NCBI GenBank assembly: GCA_018883185.1
Contig: VEQP01000004.1
Span: 1 to 64,000, forward strand
DNA: 64,000 bases
Direction of reading: 5' to 3'
DNA from: Nevskiaceae bacterium
GTDB lineage: Bacteria; Pseudomonadota; Gammaproteobacteria; Steroidobacterales; Steroidobacteraceae
Both the position numbers and the translations under genes were made by a program. Shown here piece after piece: positions 18,585 to 30,115 of the stretch; within the stretch, counting starts at the first letter, position 1, and each line of letters starts with the position of its first letter. Below the pieces are notes generated by a model. That model was given only the letters and a program-made list of their open reading frames with translations. It ran no database searches and had not been told where the DNA came from.

Positions 18585-21473
18585 ATGAAAAGAATGTTGG
18601 TCAACGCGACCCAGCAGGAAGAACTGCGCGTCGCACTGGTTGATGGTCAGAAACTCTACGACCTATCGATCGAACTACCCTCCCGCGAACAAAAGAAAGC
18701 AAACGTCTACAAAGCGCGCATCGCGCGCATCGAGCCCTCGCTCGAAGCCTGCTTTATCGACTACGGCGCCGAGCGCCACGGCTTCCTGCCGCTGAAAGAA
18801 ATTTCTCGCGAGTACTTCCTCAAGCAACCCTCGGGCGGGCGCATCAACATGCGCGAAGTCCTGCAGGAAGGTCAGGACATCGTCGTCCAAGTCGAGAAGG
18901 AAGAGCGCGGCAACAAGGGCGCGGCACTCACCACCTACATCTCACTCGCCGGTCGCTTCCTCGTGCTGATGCCGAATAACCCGCGTGCGGGCGGCGTCAG
19001 CCGACGCATCGAGGGTGAGGACCGCGATCAGATGCGCGACATCATGGACACGCTCGTCATTCCGCAGGGAATGGGTGCGATCGTGCGCACGGCCGGCGTC
19101 GGCCGCGCAGTCGAAGAGCTGCAGTGGGACCTCGACAACCTCAGGATTCAGTGGGACGAGATCGTCAAGGCGGTGCTGTCACGCCCTGCGCCGTTCCTCG
19201 TATACCGCGAAAGCGATCCGGTGACCCGCGCCTTGCGCGACTACTTCTCCGAGGACATCGGCGAAGTGCTCGTCGATGAACCCAACGCGCACACCATCGC
19301 TGCCGAATACATGCAGCGCTTCATGCCGGCCGAGGGTGGTCGGCGCTTGAAGATGTACTCGGATGACATTCCGCTGTTCACGCGCTACCAGATCGAAAGC
19401 CAGATCGAATCGGCCTACGCCCACAAGGTGCAGCTACCCTCAGGCGGTTCAATCGTCATCGACTACACCGAAGCGTTGGTATCGATCGACATCAACTCCG
19501 CGCGTGCCACGCGCGGCGGTGACATCGAAACCACGGCGACCAACACCAACCTCGAAGCGGCCGACGAAATCGCCCGCCAGCTGCGCATCCGCGACATCGG
19601 CGGCCTGATCGTCATCGACTTCATCGACATGGAAGAAGGCCGCAACCAGCGCGCCGTTGAAGATCGCCTGCGTGATGCCATGAAGGCCGACCGCGCGCGT
19701 ATCCAGATCGGTCGCTTGTCGCGCTTCGGTCTGCTCGAGATGTCGCGTCAGCGCCTACGCCCCTCGCTCAGCGACTCGAGTCACGAGGTCTGTCCGCGCT
19801 GTCAGGGCATCGGCAGCATCCGCACTGTCGAGTCGATGGCGCTCGCCATCCTGCGTCTCGTCGGCGAGGAAGCGCGCAAGGATCGCACCGCCAAAGTCAT
19901 TGCCGAGGTGCCGGTGGATGTAGCCACCTACCTCATCAATGAAAAGCGCGAGTGGCTGCGTACGCTCGAGGACAAGAGCGACGTCGAGCTCATCATCGTA
20001 CCGAACCTCAACATCGATACGCCGGAGTATTCCATCCGCCGCGTGCGTGACGACGAAGCGGAGTTGCCCGAGCAAAAGAAGCTCAGCTACCAGTTGCCGA
20101 CACCCGCGAAGGTCCCCGATCCCGCCGGTACACGCGAAAAACAGGCAGGCCAAGAGCCCGCAGCCGTGGCCACCTTCCTGCCGACGACGCCCGCACCGAT
20201 CGTGGTGCAGGCCCCGGCGCCCGCGCCTGCCCCAGTTGCGCCGCTCGCCGCTGTCGCCGCGGAGTCGCGTGGGCCGCGTGCCGGAATCTTTGTTCGCATC
20301 TGGCGCTGGTTGTTTGGTGACCCGCAGCCGCCCGTTCAGGAAGAGCCCGCAGCGCGCAGCCCGCAGGACCGCGATCGTCAAGATCGCGGTCGTGGTCGCG
20401 GTGGCCGTGATCGCTCCGACCGCGAGCGCAATCGCGATGGTCGTGATGGTCGCGGTGGCGAGCGAGGTCGCGAGCGCGGTGAGCGGAACGAGCGTGGAGA
20501 GCGGAGCGAACGGCCGGACCGTGAGCGCAGCGAACGCAGCGCACGGCGCGGCGATCGTGATCGCGACCGCGACCACCGGAACAAGCCCACCGGCGCAGCC
20601 AGCGCGGCAGGCCGCGCCGAGGGCGGCGCAGCGAGCAGCAATGCGCCAGCGGCGACAGGTCCCTCAACGCCTCAGGGCGGCGGCTCGCAAGGCGGTACTG
20701 CGCGTCAGGGGTCCGCGGAAGGCTCGCGTCGCTCGCGCGACGAGGGCGGCCGTCGCGGCGATCGTGATCGGCCCGCTGCAGCCGCAGCGAGCGCGGGCGT
20801 CAGTGCGGCGATTGCGAGCGACGAGGCTGTCGCAAGTGACGCCGCAGCGGCCGGCACATTCAGCCCCGATGCCGCTTCAACGGCCCAAGGCGAAGGCCGC
20901 GAAGGCGGCGGTGCACGTCGGGGTCGTCGTCGCGGTCGACGCGGTCGACGCGGCGGACAGGGCCGCGACGCTGGCTCAAATCAGGGCAATGCCGATTCCA
21001 TGAACGACATGGACGACGCGTTGGGCGATGAGTCGGGCGCAGCCGATCAACCGGACAACGCCGGTACTGCGGAAGCCGCAGAGGGTAGCGGTGGCGCGCA
21101 GGCGCGTGGCGAAACGAGCGATGCTCGTTCGATGCCATCGACCGGGGAATTCGCCGTACCCCCGCCGCCGAGCGAAACACCCATCAGCTGGACGGGTATG
21201 GCTGCACCGGAGCCGCCCCCCGCGGAGCCCACACCGCAGGCCGCACCGCAGCGCGCAGAGACAACGGCGCCCGCGGCGACGGTCGAACCCAGCGCCGCAG
21301 CGGTTGAGCCCACCGCTGTTGAGACGCCCGCTGTTGAGACACCCGCTGCCGAGGCGCCCGCTGTCGAGGCACCAACCGCGGACACGCCGCCTGCTGACAA
21401 AAAGGTGGTGTGGTCGTCCTCGCCGAGCAACTACGGCAGCAGCAGTTACAGCAGCCGTCGCGACGACTACTAA
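18585..21473 (+). CDS. rne: Ribonuclease E (Rne/Rng family)
   Basis: [31 protein letters not shown]1 domain, [18 protein letters not shown] Zn-link motif, long low-complexity C-terminus. Confidence 0.97.
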   Translation: MKRMLVNATQQEELRVALVDGQKLYDLSIELPSREQKKANVYKARIARIEPSLEACFIDYGAERHGFLPLKEISREYFLKQPSGGRINMREVLQEGQDIVVQVEKEERGNKGAALTTYISLAGRFLVLMPNNPRAGGVSRRIEGEDRDQMRDIMDTLVIPQGMGAIVRTAGVGRAVEELQWDLDNLRIQWDEIVKAVLSRPAPFLVYRESDPVTRALRDYFSEDIGEVLVDEPNAHTIAAEYMQRFMPAEGGRRLKMYSDDIPLFTRYQIESQIESAYAHKVQLPSGGSIVIDYTEALVSIDINSARATRGGDIETTATNTNLEAADEIARQLRIRDIGGLIVIDFIDMEEGRNQRAVEDRLRDAMKADRARIQIGRLSRFGLLEMSRQRLRPSLSDSSHEVCPRCQGIGSIRTVESMALAILRLVGEEARKDRTAKVIAEVPVDVATYLINEKREWLRTLEDKSDVELIIVPNLNIDTPEYSIRRVRDDEAELPEQKKLSYQLPTPAKVPDPAGTREKQAGQEPAAVATFLPTTPAPIVVQAPAPAPAPVAPLAAVAAESRGPRAGIFVRIWRWLFGDPQPPVQEEPAARSPQDRDRQDRGRGRGGRDRSDRERNRDGRDGRGGERGRERGERNERGERSERPDRERSERSARRGDRDRDRDHRNKPTGAASAAGRAEGGAASSNAPAATGPSTPQGGGSQGGTARQGSAEGSRRSRDEGGRRGDRDRPAAAAASAGVSAAIASDEAVASDAAAAGTFSPDAASTAQGEGREGGGARRGRRRGRRGRRGGQGRDAGSNQGNADSMNDMDDALGDESGAADQPDNAGTAEAAEGSGGAQARGETSDARSMPSTGEFAVPPPPSETPISWTGMAAPEPPPAEPTPQAAPQRAETTAPAATVEPSAAAVEPTAVETPAVETPAAEAPAVEAPTADTPPADKKVVWSSSPSNYGSSSYSSRRDDY
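21315..21374 (+). repeat. Four 15-bp tandem units in the rne 3' coding region
   Basis: GCTGTTGAGACGCCC / GCTGTTGAGACACCC / GCTGCCGAGGCGCCC / GCTGTCGAGGCACCA, encoding [10 protein letters not shown]-type repeats. Confidence 0.8.
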
Positions 21474-22222
21474 GTCGTCGCGGCGAGTGCTGCGGCCGCG
21501 CGAGCCAGATCGTCAGGCGTATTGACGTCCGGGCCAGGGCGACAATCCGCCTCGCCCACGCGGATCTCCAGCCCATGGAACAAAGCGCGCAATTGCTCGA
21601 GCTTTTCGGTCTGCTCGAGCGGCGCGGGCTCAAGTGAGGCGAGCCGACGCAGCGCACCGACGCGATAGGCATACAGACCGATGTGACGCCGGGCGCCAAA
21701 CTGAGCCGGTGTGTCTAGATGCAGTTGATCGCGACTCCAAGGGATCGGCGCACGACTGAAGTACAGCGCCCGCCCCTCGCGGTCCGTGACCAGTTTCACC
21801 ACGTTGGGATCAAAGTATTCCTCGCGACTCTGCAGCGGTGAGGCAAGCGTGGCGATCTGCGCGCGTTGAAATTGCACGAGCAAATCCGCTACCTGATCGA
21901 TGAGTACCGCCGGCATCCCCGGTTCATCACCCTGCAGATTGACGACGACGTCCTCATCGTCCCAGCCGCGCGCACCGGCCACCTCGGCGATACGATCGGT
22001 GCCGCTCGCGTGATTAAGCGCCGTCATGATCACATCCGCGCCGAATCCTGAAGCAACGCCGCGTATACGCTCATCGTCTGTCGCGATCACCACTTCACGA
22101 GCCCTGCACTGCAACGCACGCTCGTAAACCCAGCGGAGCATGGGCTTGCCGGCAAGTTCGATCAACGGTTTGCCGGGCAAGCGTGTCGAGGCGAAGCGAG
22201 CCGGGATGACAATCCGATACAT
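21470..22222 (-). CDS. kdsB: 3-deoxy-manno-octulosonate cytidylyltransferase
   Basis: [32 protein letters not shown]. Confidence 0.97.
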   Translation of the reverse strand: MYRIVIPARFASTRLPGKPLIELAGKPMLRWVYERALQCRAREVVIATDDERIRGVASGFGADVIMTALNHASGTDRIAEVAGARGWDDEDVVVNLQGDEPGMPAVLIDQVADLLVQFQRAQIATLASPLQSREEYFDPNVVKLVTDREGRALYFSRAPIPWSRDQLHLDTPAQFGARRHIGLYAYRVGALRRLASLEPAPLEQTEKLEQLRALFHGLEIRVGEADCRPGPDVNTPDDLARAAAALAATT

Positions 22223-22225
22223 GTG

Positions 22226-22414
22226 TCAGCGCGCGAGCAGCGGATCATCGGCCGCAAGCAGACGCGCCTCTTCCTCGAGCATCAGCGGGATGCCGTCGCG
22301 GATCGGAAACGCCAGCCGATCAGCTCGGCAGACGAGCACCGTCTCGTCGCGATGATGAACGAGCGGCCCCTTGCATAGGGGGCAGGCGAGGATATCGAGC
22401 AGTCGGTTGTCCAT
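22226..22414 (-). CDS. Trm112/YcaR family protein
   Basis: [46 protein letters not shown]. Confidence 0.94.
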   Translation of the reverse strand: MDNRLLDILACPLCKGPLVHHRDETVLVCRADRLAFPIRDGIPLMLEEEARLLAADDPLLAR

Positions 22415-22420
22415 CAGGGC

Positions 22421-23452
22421 TCACCCCTTGCGCCGGCATAGCGCATCGATGCGATCAAGCAAGTCTCGTCCCTCATCGGGGACGAGCCGCACCCCGACAG
22501 GCAGTTCCCAGAACCGCTCATCGGCGAAGCTGCGGCATTTTACGGCATCCTTGGTGGTCATCAGAATCGGCAGTTGGTCATCGAAAGCAAAGTCGGCTGC
22601 CGAATAAGCATGATGATCGCCGAACGCATGCTCCACCACGGTCAGCCCGGCGGCACGCAAGGTGGCAAAGAAACGCTCGGGGTGACCGATGCCGGCGACC
22701 GCATGCACCGGCTGCCCGACGAACCGCTCCAGCGACTGCCAGCGACTGCCCTGACCGACGCCCCGCGGTGCCTGGGGTACCAGTTGCATGCCGATCGTCG
22801 CCTCCCGACCGCGCCATGCCCATCGATCGGCTTGCACCGCATCTGCCCCGTTTAACACGACGACATCGACACTCGCGAGGCGCTCTGCGCCCTCGCGCAG
22901 CGGACCCGCGGGCAACAATCGACCGTTGCCGAGACCGCGCGCGGCATCGATGACCACCACCTCGAGATCACGGGCGAGCGCATAGTGCTGTAGCCCGTCG
23001 TCACACAGAATCAGATCAATGCCTTGGGTCTCGAGCAAACGAGCCCCCGCGCTGCGAGCGGGACTGACCACAACGGGCAGTGCCGTGGCAGCGGCCAGCA
23101 TCACCGCTTCATCGCCCGCTTCCTGCACAGGGGTGTCCGCCAATACCCGGCGTGGACCGCGCACGTCGGCACCATAGCCACGCAGCAATATTCCAGCTCG
23201 CAGCCCGCGCCGGGCAAGCGCGGTCGCGAGATGCGCAACGAGCGGCGACTTTCCGGTGCCACCGACCGACAAATTGCCGATGATTACGACTGGGACGCTC
23301 GCCCGATAGGCGCGCAGCACCCCCAATCGATAGAGGCTGCGACGCAGTCGCGTCACGGCCGCAAACAGCAGCGCGAACGGTGCGAGCAGCAGCCCTGCCA
23401 CCCCATCCCCGTACCACCATGCGTTCAGACGACGTTCGAGTGCGCGCATCAC
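22421..23452 (-). CDS. lpxK: Tetraacyldisaccharide 4'-kinase
   Basis: VPVVIIGNLSVGGTGKSPLVAHLA, LILCDDGLQHYALARD. Confidence 0.96.
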   Translation of the reverse strand: MMRALERRLNAWWYGDGVAGLLLAPFALLFAAVTRLRRSLYRLGVLRAYRASVPVVIIGNLSVGGTGKSPLVAHLATALARRGLRAGILLRGYGADVRGPRRVLADTPVQEAGDEAVMLAAATALPVVVSPARSAGARLLETQGIDLILCDDGLQHYALARDLEVVVIDAARGLGNGRLLPAGPLREGAERLASVDVVVLNGADAVQADRWAWRGREATIGMQLVPQAPRGVGQGSRWQSLERFVGQPVHAVAGIGHPERFFATLRAAGLTVVEHAFGDHHAYSAADFAFDDQLPILMTTKDAVKCRSFADERFWELPVGVRLVPDEGRDLLDRIDALCRRKG

Positions 23453-25200
23453 TCGGCGAACTGCAACCGGTGCAACTGCGCGTATGTACCCTCGCGCGCC
23501 AGCAATTGCTGATGGGTACCCATCTCCACCACCCGACCCTCGTGCATCACGACGATGAGATCAGCCTGTTCGATGGTCGAGAGTCGATGTGCGATCACGA
23601 GCGTCGTGCGGTCACGCAGCAAATTGCCGAGCGCTGCCTGAATACGCCGCTCCGACTCGTTGTCGAGTGCGCTCGTCGCCTCATCGAGTACCAGCAGCGG
23701 TGCGTTCTTCAGCAGGGCGCGAGCGATCGAAACGCGCTGCCGCTGACCGCCCGAGAGCTGCGAGCCACGCTCACCGAGCGGCGTATCGAGCCCCTGTGGC
23801 AACTCCGCGGCAAACTCCATGACGTACGCGAGCCGCGCGGCCTCCTCCACCGCTGGCGAGTCGGGCGGGGCCAAATTGAAGGCGATGTTGTTACGGATCG
23901 TATCGTCGAACAGCATCACTTCCTGGCTGACCAGACTCACTTGTTCGCGCAAGTCGCGACGTCGATATTCACGTAGGTCAACGCCGTCGAGATAGACGTT
24001 GCCGGAATCGGGATCGTAGAAGCGCGGCAGCAGACTCGCGAGCGTGCTCTTGCCGCTCCCAGACTTGCCGACGATCGCCACGGTCTGCCCCGGTCGAACG
24101 ACGAAGCTGACCGCCGAGAGTACCTCGCCCTTATCGGCCGAGTAACTGAAGCTCACGTTGCGGAACTCCACCTCGCCGCGCACCCGCTGCACGCGATGCT
24201 CACCGCCCTCATCTTCGAGCGGCGTATCGAGCACTTCGAATACGCTGGCACCCGCCGCAATGCCCTGCTGCAACGGACCGAACACGCCGATGAGCCGACG
24301 CAGCGGCGCGGTCAACAAGAGCAACGCGGTGAGGAAGGCCATGAACTCATCGACCCGCATCTCTCGCGTGAACACTTGTCGAATCGAGAAAAACAACACC
24401 CCTGCCAGGCCGAGCGCCGCAATCAACTGCACTATTGGAATGGCCAGCGCCTTGGCGCCGACGAGTCGCATGTTGTTATGGCGGTTGCGCTCGTTGACCG
24501 TATCGAACAGTGCCTCTTCGTGAGCCTCGGCGTTGAAGGCCTTGATGACCTTCTGGCTCTCGATTCCTTCCTTGGCCACACGCGTCACGTCACCCATCGA
24601 CGACTGGATGCGCCCGCTGTAGCGCCGGAAGGCACGGTTGATGAACTGGATCAGTGTCGAGATCGGCGGCCCCAACAGCAACACAAAGAGCGCGAGCTGC
24701 CAGTTGAGCCACAGCAGCATGCCGAGCAGAAAGAAGATGGTCAGCGTGTCACGCAACAACACGGTAACCGCGCTGGTCGTTGCTTCAGCCACGAGCTCCA
24801 CGTTGTAGGTCAGGCGCGAGAGCAGTCCGCCTGAAGCGTTCGCCGAGTGATACCGCATCGGTAAGCGCAGAAAGTGACCGAACAGTTCGCGGCGCAGTGC
24901 CTTGATGATCTGCCGGCCTACCCAGCCCGGGAAATACACCGCCACGTAATCGCCCACGCCGCGCACTGCGAACAGCGCGATGGCACCCAGTGGTACAGCC
25001 CAAACGATGCGCGGGTCTGGATTGACGAAGGCGTTAGCCAGGAAAAATTTGACGAAATATGCGAGCGCCGCGTCGGTGGCCGCAAACACAGCCATGCCGG
25101 CCACGCCGATCATGAACATGCCGAGGTGCGGCCGCGCGTAGCCGAGCAGGCGCCGATAGACCTGGCTGGCGCTCGAGACATCGAAGGGCTCGGAACTCAT
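23449..25200 (-). CDS. msbA: Lipid A export permease/ATP-binding protein MsbA
   Basis: ABC transporter with fused TMD-NBD (VAIVGKSGSGKSTLASLLPRFYDPDSG, LSGGQRQRVSIARALLKNAPLLVLDEATSALD); start moved to ATG at 25200. Confidence 0.95.
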   Translation of the reverse strand: MSSEPFDVSSASQVYRRLLGYARPHLGMFMIGVAGMAVFAATDAALAYFVKFFLANAFVNPDPRIVWAVPLGAIALFAVRGVGDYVAVYFPGWVGRQIIKALRRELFGHFLRLPMRYHSANASGGLLSRLTYNVELVAEATTSAVTVLLRDTLTIFFLLGMLLWLNWQLALFVLLLGPPISTLIQFINRAFRRYSGRIQSSMGDVTRVAKEGIESQKVIKAFNAEAHEEALFDTVNERNRHNNMRLVGAKALAIPIVQLIAALGLAGVLFFSIRQVFTREMRVDEFMAFLTALLLLTAPLRRLIGVFGPLQQGIAAGASVFEVLDTPLEDEGGEHRVQRVRGEVEFRNVSFSYSADKGEVLSAVSFVVRPGQTVAIVGKSGSGKSTLASLLPRFYDPDSGNVYLDGVDLREYRRRDLREQVSLVSQEVMLFDDTIRNNIAFNLAPPDSPAVEEAARLAYVMEFAAELPQGLDTPLGERGSQLSGGQRQRVSIARALLKNAPLLVLDEATSALDNESERRIQAALGNLLRDRTTLVIAHRLSTIEQADLIVVMHEGRVVEMGTHQQLLAREGTYAQLHRLQFAE

Positions 25201-25260
25201 CGGCGACATCATAGCCGAGCGGCACGGGCGGCGGGCCGCGCCGCCGAGCTCTAGCGGAGC

Positions 25261-25308
25261 GACCCGTTGGTGGAACGACCCATTGGTGGCGCAACCCGTT
25301 AATGCGGC
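25261..25308. repeat. Two close and one degenerate copy of a 16-bp unit at the comEC/msbA junction
   Basis: GACCCGTTGGTGGAAC / GACCCATTGGTGGCGC / AACCCGTTAATGCGGC. Confidence 0.6.
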
Positions 25309-27641
25309 GCCCACCGCCACAGGCGATCAGGCAGCGAGCCCGCATGTGGCTCAATCAGTGTGGGCACCCCACCGCGTAAGCGCACTTCGATCGCGCCCTC
25401 ACCGGCGGTGCCTCGTATGCGCTCGGGCGAGACGCCCCAGAGCGCAGCGAGGCGCTGCCGCCGCGCGGGCTCAAGGCTGCGGCTCGATACCAGTACATCC
25501 CGCGCCGCCACCGCGGCCGCAAACCCTGGGGCGAGCGCAGCGGGTGATCCACGACGTGGGGCGAGTACGATCTCAGCTCGAATTGGCCACTCGCGGCTAT
25601 CGATCGGATCGCGCCGCAGCAAGGCCGTGCCCTCGGCCTCATCGAGCCGCTCAGCGAGCAGAACCCTCGCTGGGGCACCGGCATCGATCGACAACAGGCA
25701 GGAGGCTTCGGGCAGCGCGGCGGTAAATACAGCAAAACGCACCCCGTCCCAGACCCAGTGGCGCGCCGTGGTGCAGGATTCGCTACCGCGCGGCGAACCC
25801 GGCCATGCGCCGCCAAACATCACCCGCTGCGCGGGGCTGTGCAGACCGAGCCGTGCGGCACCCGCGGCGCGGCTCCCGTGCGCGCGACTCAACACCAACA
25901 CGTCGACGAACCGGCGCCCGAAGATGCCTAGCGCCGGCGCGATCACCGACTCGACCCGTTGACCGTCCGTCCCGAACGACTCACCGGTGTCGTAGACCAG
26001 CGTGTGATGCGCCGTGCGCACGAGCACCGCAGTGCCGTCACCCACATCGAACAAGGTCAGGGCCACCTCACCCGCCTCGAGTGCCGAGCCACGCTCGGCG
26101 CCCGTCAATGTGGCGAGGGTAACCGCCACCGCCAGCACCCCAAGGGTCACGCCGCGCCACCAACGCGGCACTGGCAATAGCCACAGCGGCAGCAGCAAGA
26201 CCATCACCCCGAGCAGCCACGCGGGCGCTTGCCACGAGAGCAGGGCCCAGGGCCACTCGCCCGCGGCACTGAGCGCTGGCCACAGCCACAGATACACCTG
26301 CTCAGCAGTACGCCACAGCAGACGGGCGAGCGTCTCGAGCGAACCGCACAGCGCGGTTCCAGCGAGCACTAGCGGCACCAGCACGAACGAGAACACCGGA
26401 ATAGCCACTACATTCACGGCGAGCCCGGCGAAGGACAGCGTGCCAAACCACGCCAGCGTTACCGGCACCAACACCAAGGCTACGCGCCATTCCGCAAGCA
26501 GCGTCGCACGCCACGCCGGCAGTTCGCGCACGCCGCGCTGCCACAACGCATCGCCCAGCAGCAAGGCCGCCATCGCACTGAACGAAAGCCAAAAACCGGC
26601 CGCGAGCGGCGCAAAAGGATCAAGGCAGAGCACCGCGATGAGCGCGATCGAGAGCACGCCGAACCCGTCCTGCTCACGACCGCTCAGTTTCAGCCACCAG
26701 TACGCCGCCAGCATGATCACGGTTCGCTGGGTCGGCACACCAAAGCCCGCAAGTACGGCGTACAGCAACGCCGCACTCACGCCGAGGGCAGCGGCGAAGG
26801 GCTCACGTTCGACGCTGGCGCCTAAGCGCTGCAGCAGCGGCCACACGCGCCGCGCCAGCGCAGCCATAAGCCAGGCGAACAGCGTGACGTGCATGCCGGA
26901 AATCGCCACCAGATGCGTTGTGCCGGTGGCGCTGAAAATGCGCCATTGCTCGCGACTGATGTCACCGGTCGCGCCGACGGCAAGCCCGGCGCAGAGCGCT
27001 GCGGCGTCGCGATCGGCGATGCTGTCGCGGATCCGCTCAGCGATCGCGGCTCGCAGCGCCAACACACTCGGCGCCGCCGGCGCGACTCGCTGCGTCAACG
27101 CCGCGGGTATCACCTGAGCCTGCGCATGCAAGCGCTCGCCAAACCACTGGCGGGTCATATCGAAGGCACCGGGGTTCAGCGCACGCTGCGGCGCGGATAG
27201 TTGCAGGATCACCCGCCACTGCTCACCGGCTTTAGGCAAGGGTCGCGGCGGATCACGCCACACCACGCGCGCCCGCAACCGACGGACCTTGGACTGCGGG
27301 GCCTCGATCAGCACCTCGGCGTCGAACTGCAGCGCACCACTTCGCTGCGCGATCAGCGAATCGATTTGCAGCAGCGCAACGACGCGCTCACCAGCGAGTG
27401 CCTCCGGCCAACGACGCGCGAGTTCATCGGCGGCGCTCGCCAAGGTCACGAGCATCGCCATCGTCGCAAGCAATAGCATGCGGCCGAGCGCTCTGCGCCG
27501 CGCCAGCCAGCAAAGCAGCAACACGGCAAGCAAAGCGACCCCATGGCCTGGCAACGGTCGCAGCGGCCCGAAGAGCACCGTACAATTGCCGACCAATAGA
27601 GCGAGGCCCGCCGTGCGCGGCAGGCCCGCGCCGCTAGGCAC
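25299..27641 (-). CDS. comEC: DNA internalization-related competence protein ComEC/Rec2
   Basis: ATGTTHLVAISGMHVTLFAWLMAALARRVWPLL, FGVPTQRTVIMLAAYWWLKLSGR, metallo-hydrolase C-terminus; GTG start at 27641 preferred. Confidence 0.92.
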   Translation of the reverse strand: MPSGAGLPRTAGLALLVGNCTVLFGPLRPLPGHGVALLAVLLLCWLARRRALGRMLLLATMAMLVTLASAADELARRWPEALAGERVVALLQIDSLIAQRSGALQFDAEVLIEAPQSKVRRLRARVVWRDPPRPLPKAGEQWRVILQLSAPQRALNPGAFDMTRQWFGERLHAQAQVIPAALTQRVAPAAPSVLALRAAIAERIRDSIADRDAAALCAGLAVGATGDISREQWRIFSATGTTHLVAISGMHVTLFAWLMAALARRVWPLLQRLGASVEREPFAAALGVSAALLYAVLAGFGVPTQRTVIMLAAYWWLKLSGREQDGFGVLSIALIAVLCLDPFAPLAAGFWLSFSAMAALLLGDALWQRGVRELPAWRATLLAEWRVALVLVPVTLAWFGTLSFAGLAVNVVAIPVFSFVLVPLVLAGTALCGSLETLARLLWRTAEQVYLWLWPALSAAGEWPWALLSWQAPAWLLGVMVLLLPLWLLPVPRWWRGVTLGVLAVAVTLATLTGAERGSALEAGEVALTLFDVGDGTAVLVRTAHHTLVYDTGESFGTDGQRVESVIAPALGIFGRRFVDVLVLSRAHGSRAAGAARLGLHSPAQRVMFGGAWPGSPRGSESCTTARHWVWDGVRFAVFTAALPEASCLLSIDAGAPARVLLAERLDEAEGTALLRRDPIDSREWPIRAEIVLAPRRGSPAALAPGFAAAVAARDVLVSSRSLEPARRQRLAALWGVSPERIRGTAGEGAIEVRLRGGVPTLIEPHAGSLPDRLWRWAPH

Positions 27642-27657
27642 GGAGAGCCACTTCGTG

Positions 27658-28176
27658 ATGTTTCGTAATCTCGTTCGCACGCTGAGTGCTCAGGCGCAGA
27701 CGCTGCAAGATCGCTGGTACGCGCGGCCCTTCGCGCGGGCCTTCGCCGACTCACGCCTGTGGTCGCTGCAGCGGCGCAGCATCACCGGTGCCTTCGGCGC
27801 GGGTCTGGCGATTTGCTTCATTCCGCTGCCCATCCACATTCCGGTGGCCTTGCTGGTGGCCATCGCCGCGCGCGTAAACGTGCCCACGATCATCGCGACC
27901 GTGTTTTTGATCAATCCGCTGACGGTGATGCCCGTGTACTACATCGCCTACATCGTCGGTCGATGGCTGCTAGGCCAGGAGCCCGGCGCATTCGAGTTCG
28001 AGTTCAGCTGGTACTGGCTGCAACACGGGCTAGGCCCCATGTGGAAGCCTTTCCTGCTCGGCTGCCTCGCCTGCGCGCTGACGCTCGGTGTCAGCGGCCG
28101 ACTGCTGCTCGATCGACTGTGGATGTGGCGAACGCGGCAGAAATACCGCAAGCGCGGGCTGCGCTCAAAGGTCTGA
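27658..28176 (+). CDS. DUF2062 domain-containing membrane protein
   Basis: [49 protein letters not shown]. Confidence 0.87.
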   Translation: MFRNLVRTLSAQAQTLQDRWYARPFARAFADSRLWSLQRRSITGAFGAGLAICFIPLPIHIPVALLVAIAARVNVPTIIATVFLINPLTVMPVYYIAYIVGRWLLGQEPGAFEFEFSWYWLQHGLGPMWKPFLLGCLACALTLGVSGRLLLDRLWMWRTRQKYRKRGLRSKV

Positions 28177-28866
28177 ACTGCCCTCTTGCAGCAGTTTTCC
28201 CTGCTGCAGAGTGAGCACACGATCCATGCGCGCGGCGAGGCGCAGGTCGTGGGTGACGATCACGAGACTTGTTTGTCGCTCGCGATTCAAACGCAGCAGC
28301 AATTCGAACACCTGCTCGGCATTACGCCCGTCCAGATTGCCGGTGGGCTCATCGGCGAACACCAGCGCAGGCTGCGTAACGAGCGCCCGCGCCACCGCCG
28401 CACGCTGCCGCTCGCCACCCGACAGCTGATGAGGCTTGTGGCTGAGACGCTGCGCTAGACCGACCTCCTGCAGCACCGCCGCCGCGCGCTCACGCGCTTC
28501 GGACACCGGCATACGGCGCACCAGCAGCGGCATCGCCACGTTCTCGAGCGCCGAAAACTCCGGCAGCAGATGATGGAACTGGTAAATGAACCCCATGGTG
28601 CGATTGCGCAGGGCACCGCGTTCCGCCTCGCCGAGGGCGTGGATGTCACGACCCTGAATGCGTACCGAACCCGCCGTCGGCCGATCGAGGCCGCCCAAGA
28701 TTTGCAGCAGCGTCGTCTTGCCCGAACCCGAGGCACCGACGATCGCGATGCACTCGCCGGCGCGGATCGTCAACGACAATCCATCGAGCACGCGCAGTGT
28801 TGTGTCACCCTCGCGGAACTCGCGAACCAGATCTCGGGCCTCGAGAACCGCAGCTGCATCAGTCAT
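28165..28866 (-). CDS. lolD: Lipoprotein-releasing system ATP-binding protein
   Basis: [70 protein letters not shown]; next to LolC/E permeases. Confidence 0.95.
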   Translation of the reverse strand: MTDAAAVLEARDLVREFREGDTTLRVLDGLSLTIRAGECIAIVGASGSGKTTLLQILGGLDRPTAGSVRIQGRDIHALGEAERGALRNRTMGFIYQFHHLLPEFSALENVAMPLLVRRMPVSEARERAAAVLQEVGLAQRLSHKPHQLSGGERQRAAVARALVTQPALVFADEPTGNLDGRNAEQVFELLLRLNRERQTSLVIVTHDLRLAARMDRVLTLQQGKLLQEGSSDL

Positions 28867-30106
28867 GGCGCAGGGCCTCCGCCGGTTGGGTACGCGATGC
28901 CCGCCACGCCGGATACACCGTCGCGAGTGCACACAGCAGGAATGCCACCGTACACACCTGAAGCACGTCCAGCCACTGCACCTGCGCCGGCAAATCGCTC
29001 ATGAAGTACACCTTCGCATCGAGAAACTGCACGCCGAAAAGCCCTTCGATCCCGCGCACGAGGCTCTCGATGTTGCGTGCGAGGGCGATACCGAGGGCGG
29101 CACCCGCGCCCGTGCCCACGAGACCGATCAGCACGCCCTGCACCGCGAAGGTGCCGAGGATACTGGCGGGCGAGGCACCGAGGGTACGCAACAGCGCAAT
29201 ATCGCCCTGCTTTTCCTTGACGATCATCACCAAGGTCGCAACGATGTTGAAGGCTGCCACACCCACGATGGTGAGCAGGATCACGAACATCAGCCCCTTG
29301 GTCAACTCGATGGACTGGAAGAAGTTGGCGTGGTTGCGCGTCCAATCGCTGACGTAAAAGCCCCCGCCGAGCGACAGCGCCAGATCACGCACCAATTGCG
29401 GAGCCTGCAGCGGATCAGTGAGCGCAAGCCGTAAACCGCTCACCTCCTCGCCCATGCGGTAGAGCCGAGCGGCGTCGCGCAAGTTGAGCAGCACGAGACC
29501 CCGATCGAATTCATACATCCCCGAGTCAAACGTGCCCGCAACCGTGAGGCGCCGCATCCGCGGCATCACGCCCTCCGGTGTCGCACTGCCTTCCGGCGCA
29601 ATCAGCACCACCGTGTCGCCTTTTCGCACCCCGAGCTCGGCAGCGAGTGCCGCGCCGAGCACGACGCGCCAGCGCCCCGGCTCCAGATCTTCAATCCGCG
29701 CCTCACGCAGGTGCGCGGCGAGCCCCGTCGCCTCGCGCTCGAGCGCCGGCTCGACTCCACGAACCGCCGTACCGAGCACGCGCGAGCCGTGCGCGATCAT
29801 GGCCTGAGCCTCGATATAAGGCACCGCATGGGTGACGCCGGGGGTGGCGAGCGCGCGTTCGCGAGCCGCCTGCCAATCCGGCAGCGTGCCCTCGAGACCC
29901 ATCAGCGTCGCGTGCGAAGTCACCGAGAGGATGCGCGAACGGAGCTCTCGCTCGAAGCCGTTCATCACCGAGAGCACCACGATCAACGTGGCCACGCCAA
30001 GCATCAGGCCGATTACCGAGATCGCCGCGACGAACGAGACGAAGCCACGCCGATGCGCCGAGCGCAGATAGCGAGTGCCGACCAGCCATTCCCAGCGTGT
30101 ACCCAT
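28859..30106 (-). CDS. Lipoprotein-releasing ABC transporter permease (LolC/E family)
   Basis: [47 protein letters not shown]. Confidence 0.94.
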   Translation of the reverse strand: MGTRWEWLVGTRYLRSAHRRGFVSFVAAISVIGLMLGVATLIVVLSVMNGFERELRSRILSVTSHATLMGLEGTLPDWQAARERALATPGVTHAVPYIEAQAMIAHGSRVLGTAVRGVEPALEREATGLAAHLREARIEDLEPGRWRVVLGAALAAELGVRKGDTVVLIAPEGSATPEGVMPRMRRLTVAGTFDSGMYEFDRGLVLLNLRDAARLYRMGEEVSGLRLALTDPLQAPQLVRDLALSLGGGFYVSDWTRNHANFFQSIELTKGLMFVILLTIVGVAAFNIVATLVMIVKEKQGDIALLRTLGASPASILGTFAVQGVLIGLVGTGAGAALGIALARNIESLVRGIEGLFGVQFLDAKVYFMSDLPAQVQWLDVLQVCTVAFLLCALATVYPAWRASRTQPAEALRHD

Positions 30107-30115
30107 GCGCCTCGC

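Noticed and set aside
19755-20576. Minus-strand ORF with Ala/Thr/Ile repeats that looks membrane-like
   Set aside because: Reverse complement of the Arg/Asp/Gly-rich rne tail; composition is a by-product of GATCGC-type codon repeats.
20370-20580. Dense GATCGC/GGTCGC repeats considered as a non-coding repeat array
   Set aside because: Explained by RD/RG/ER codon repeats within rne, in frame throughout.
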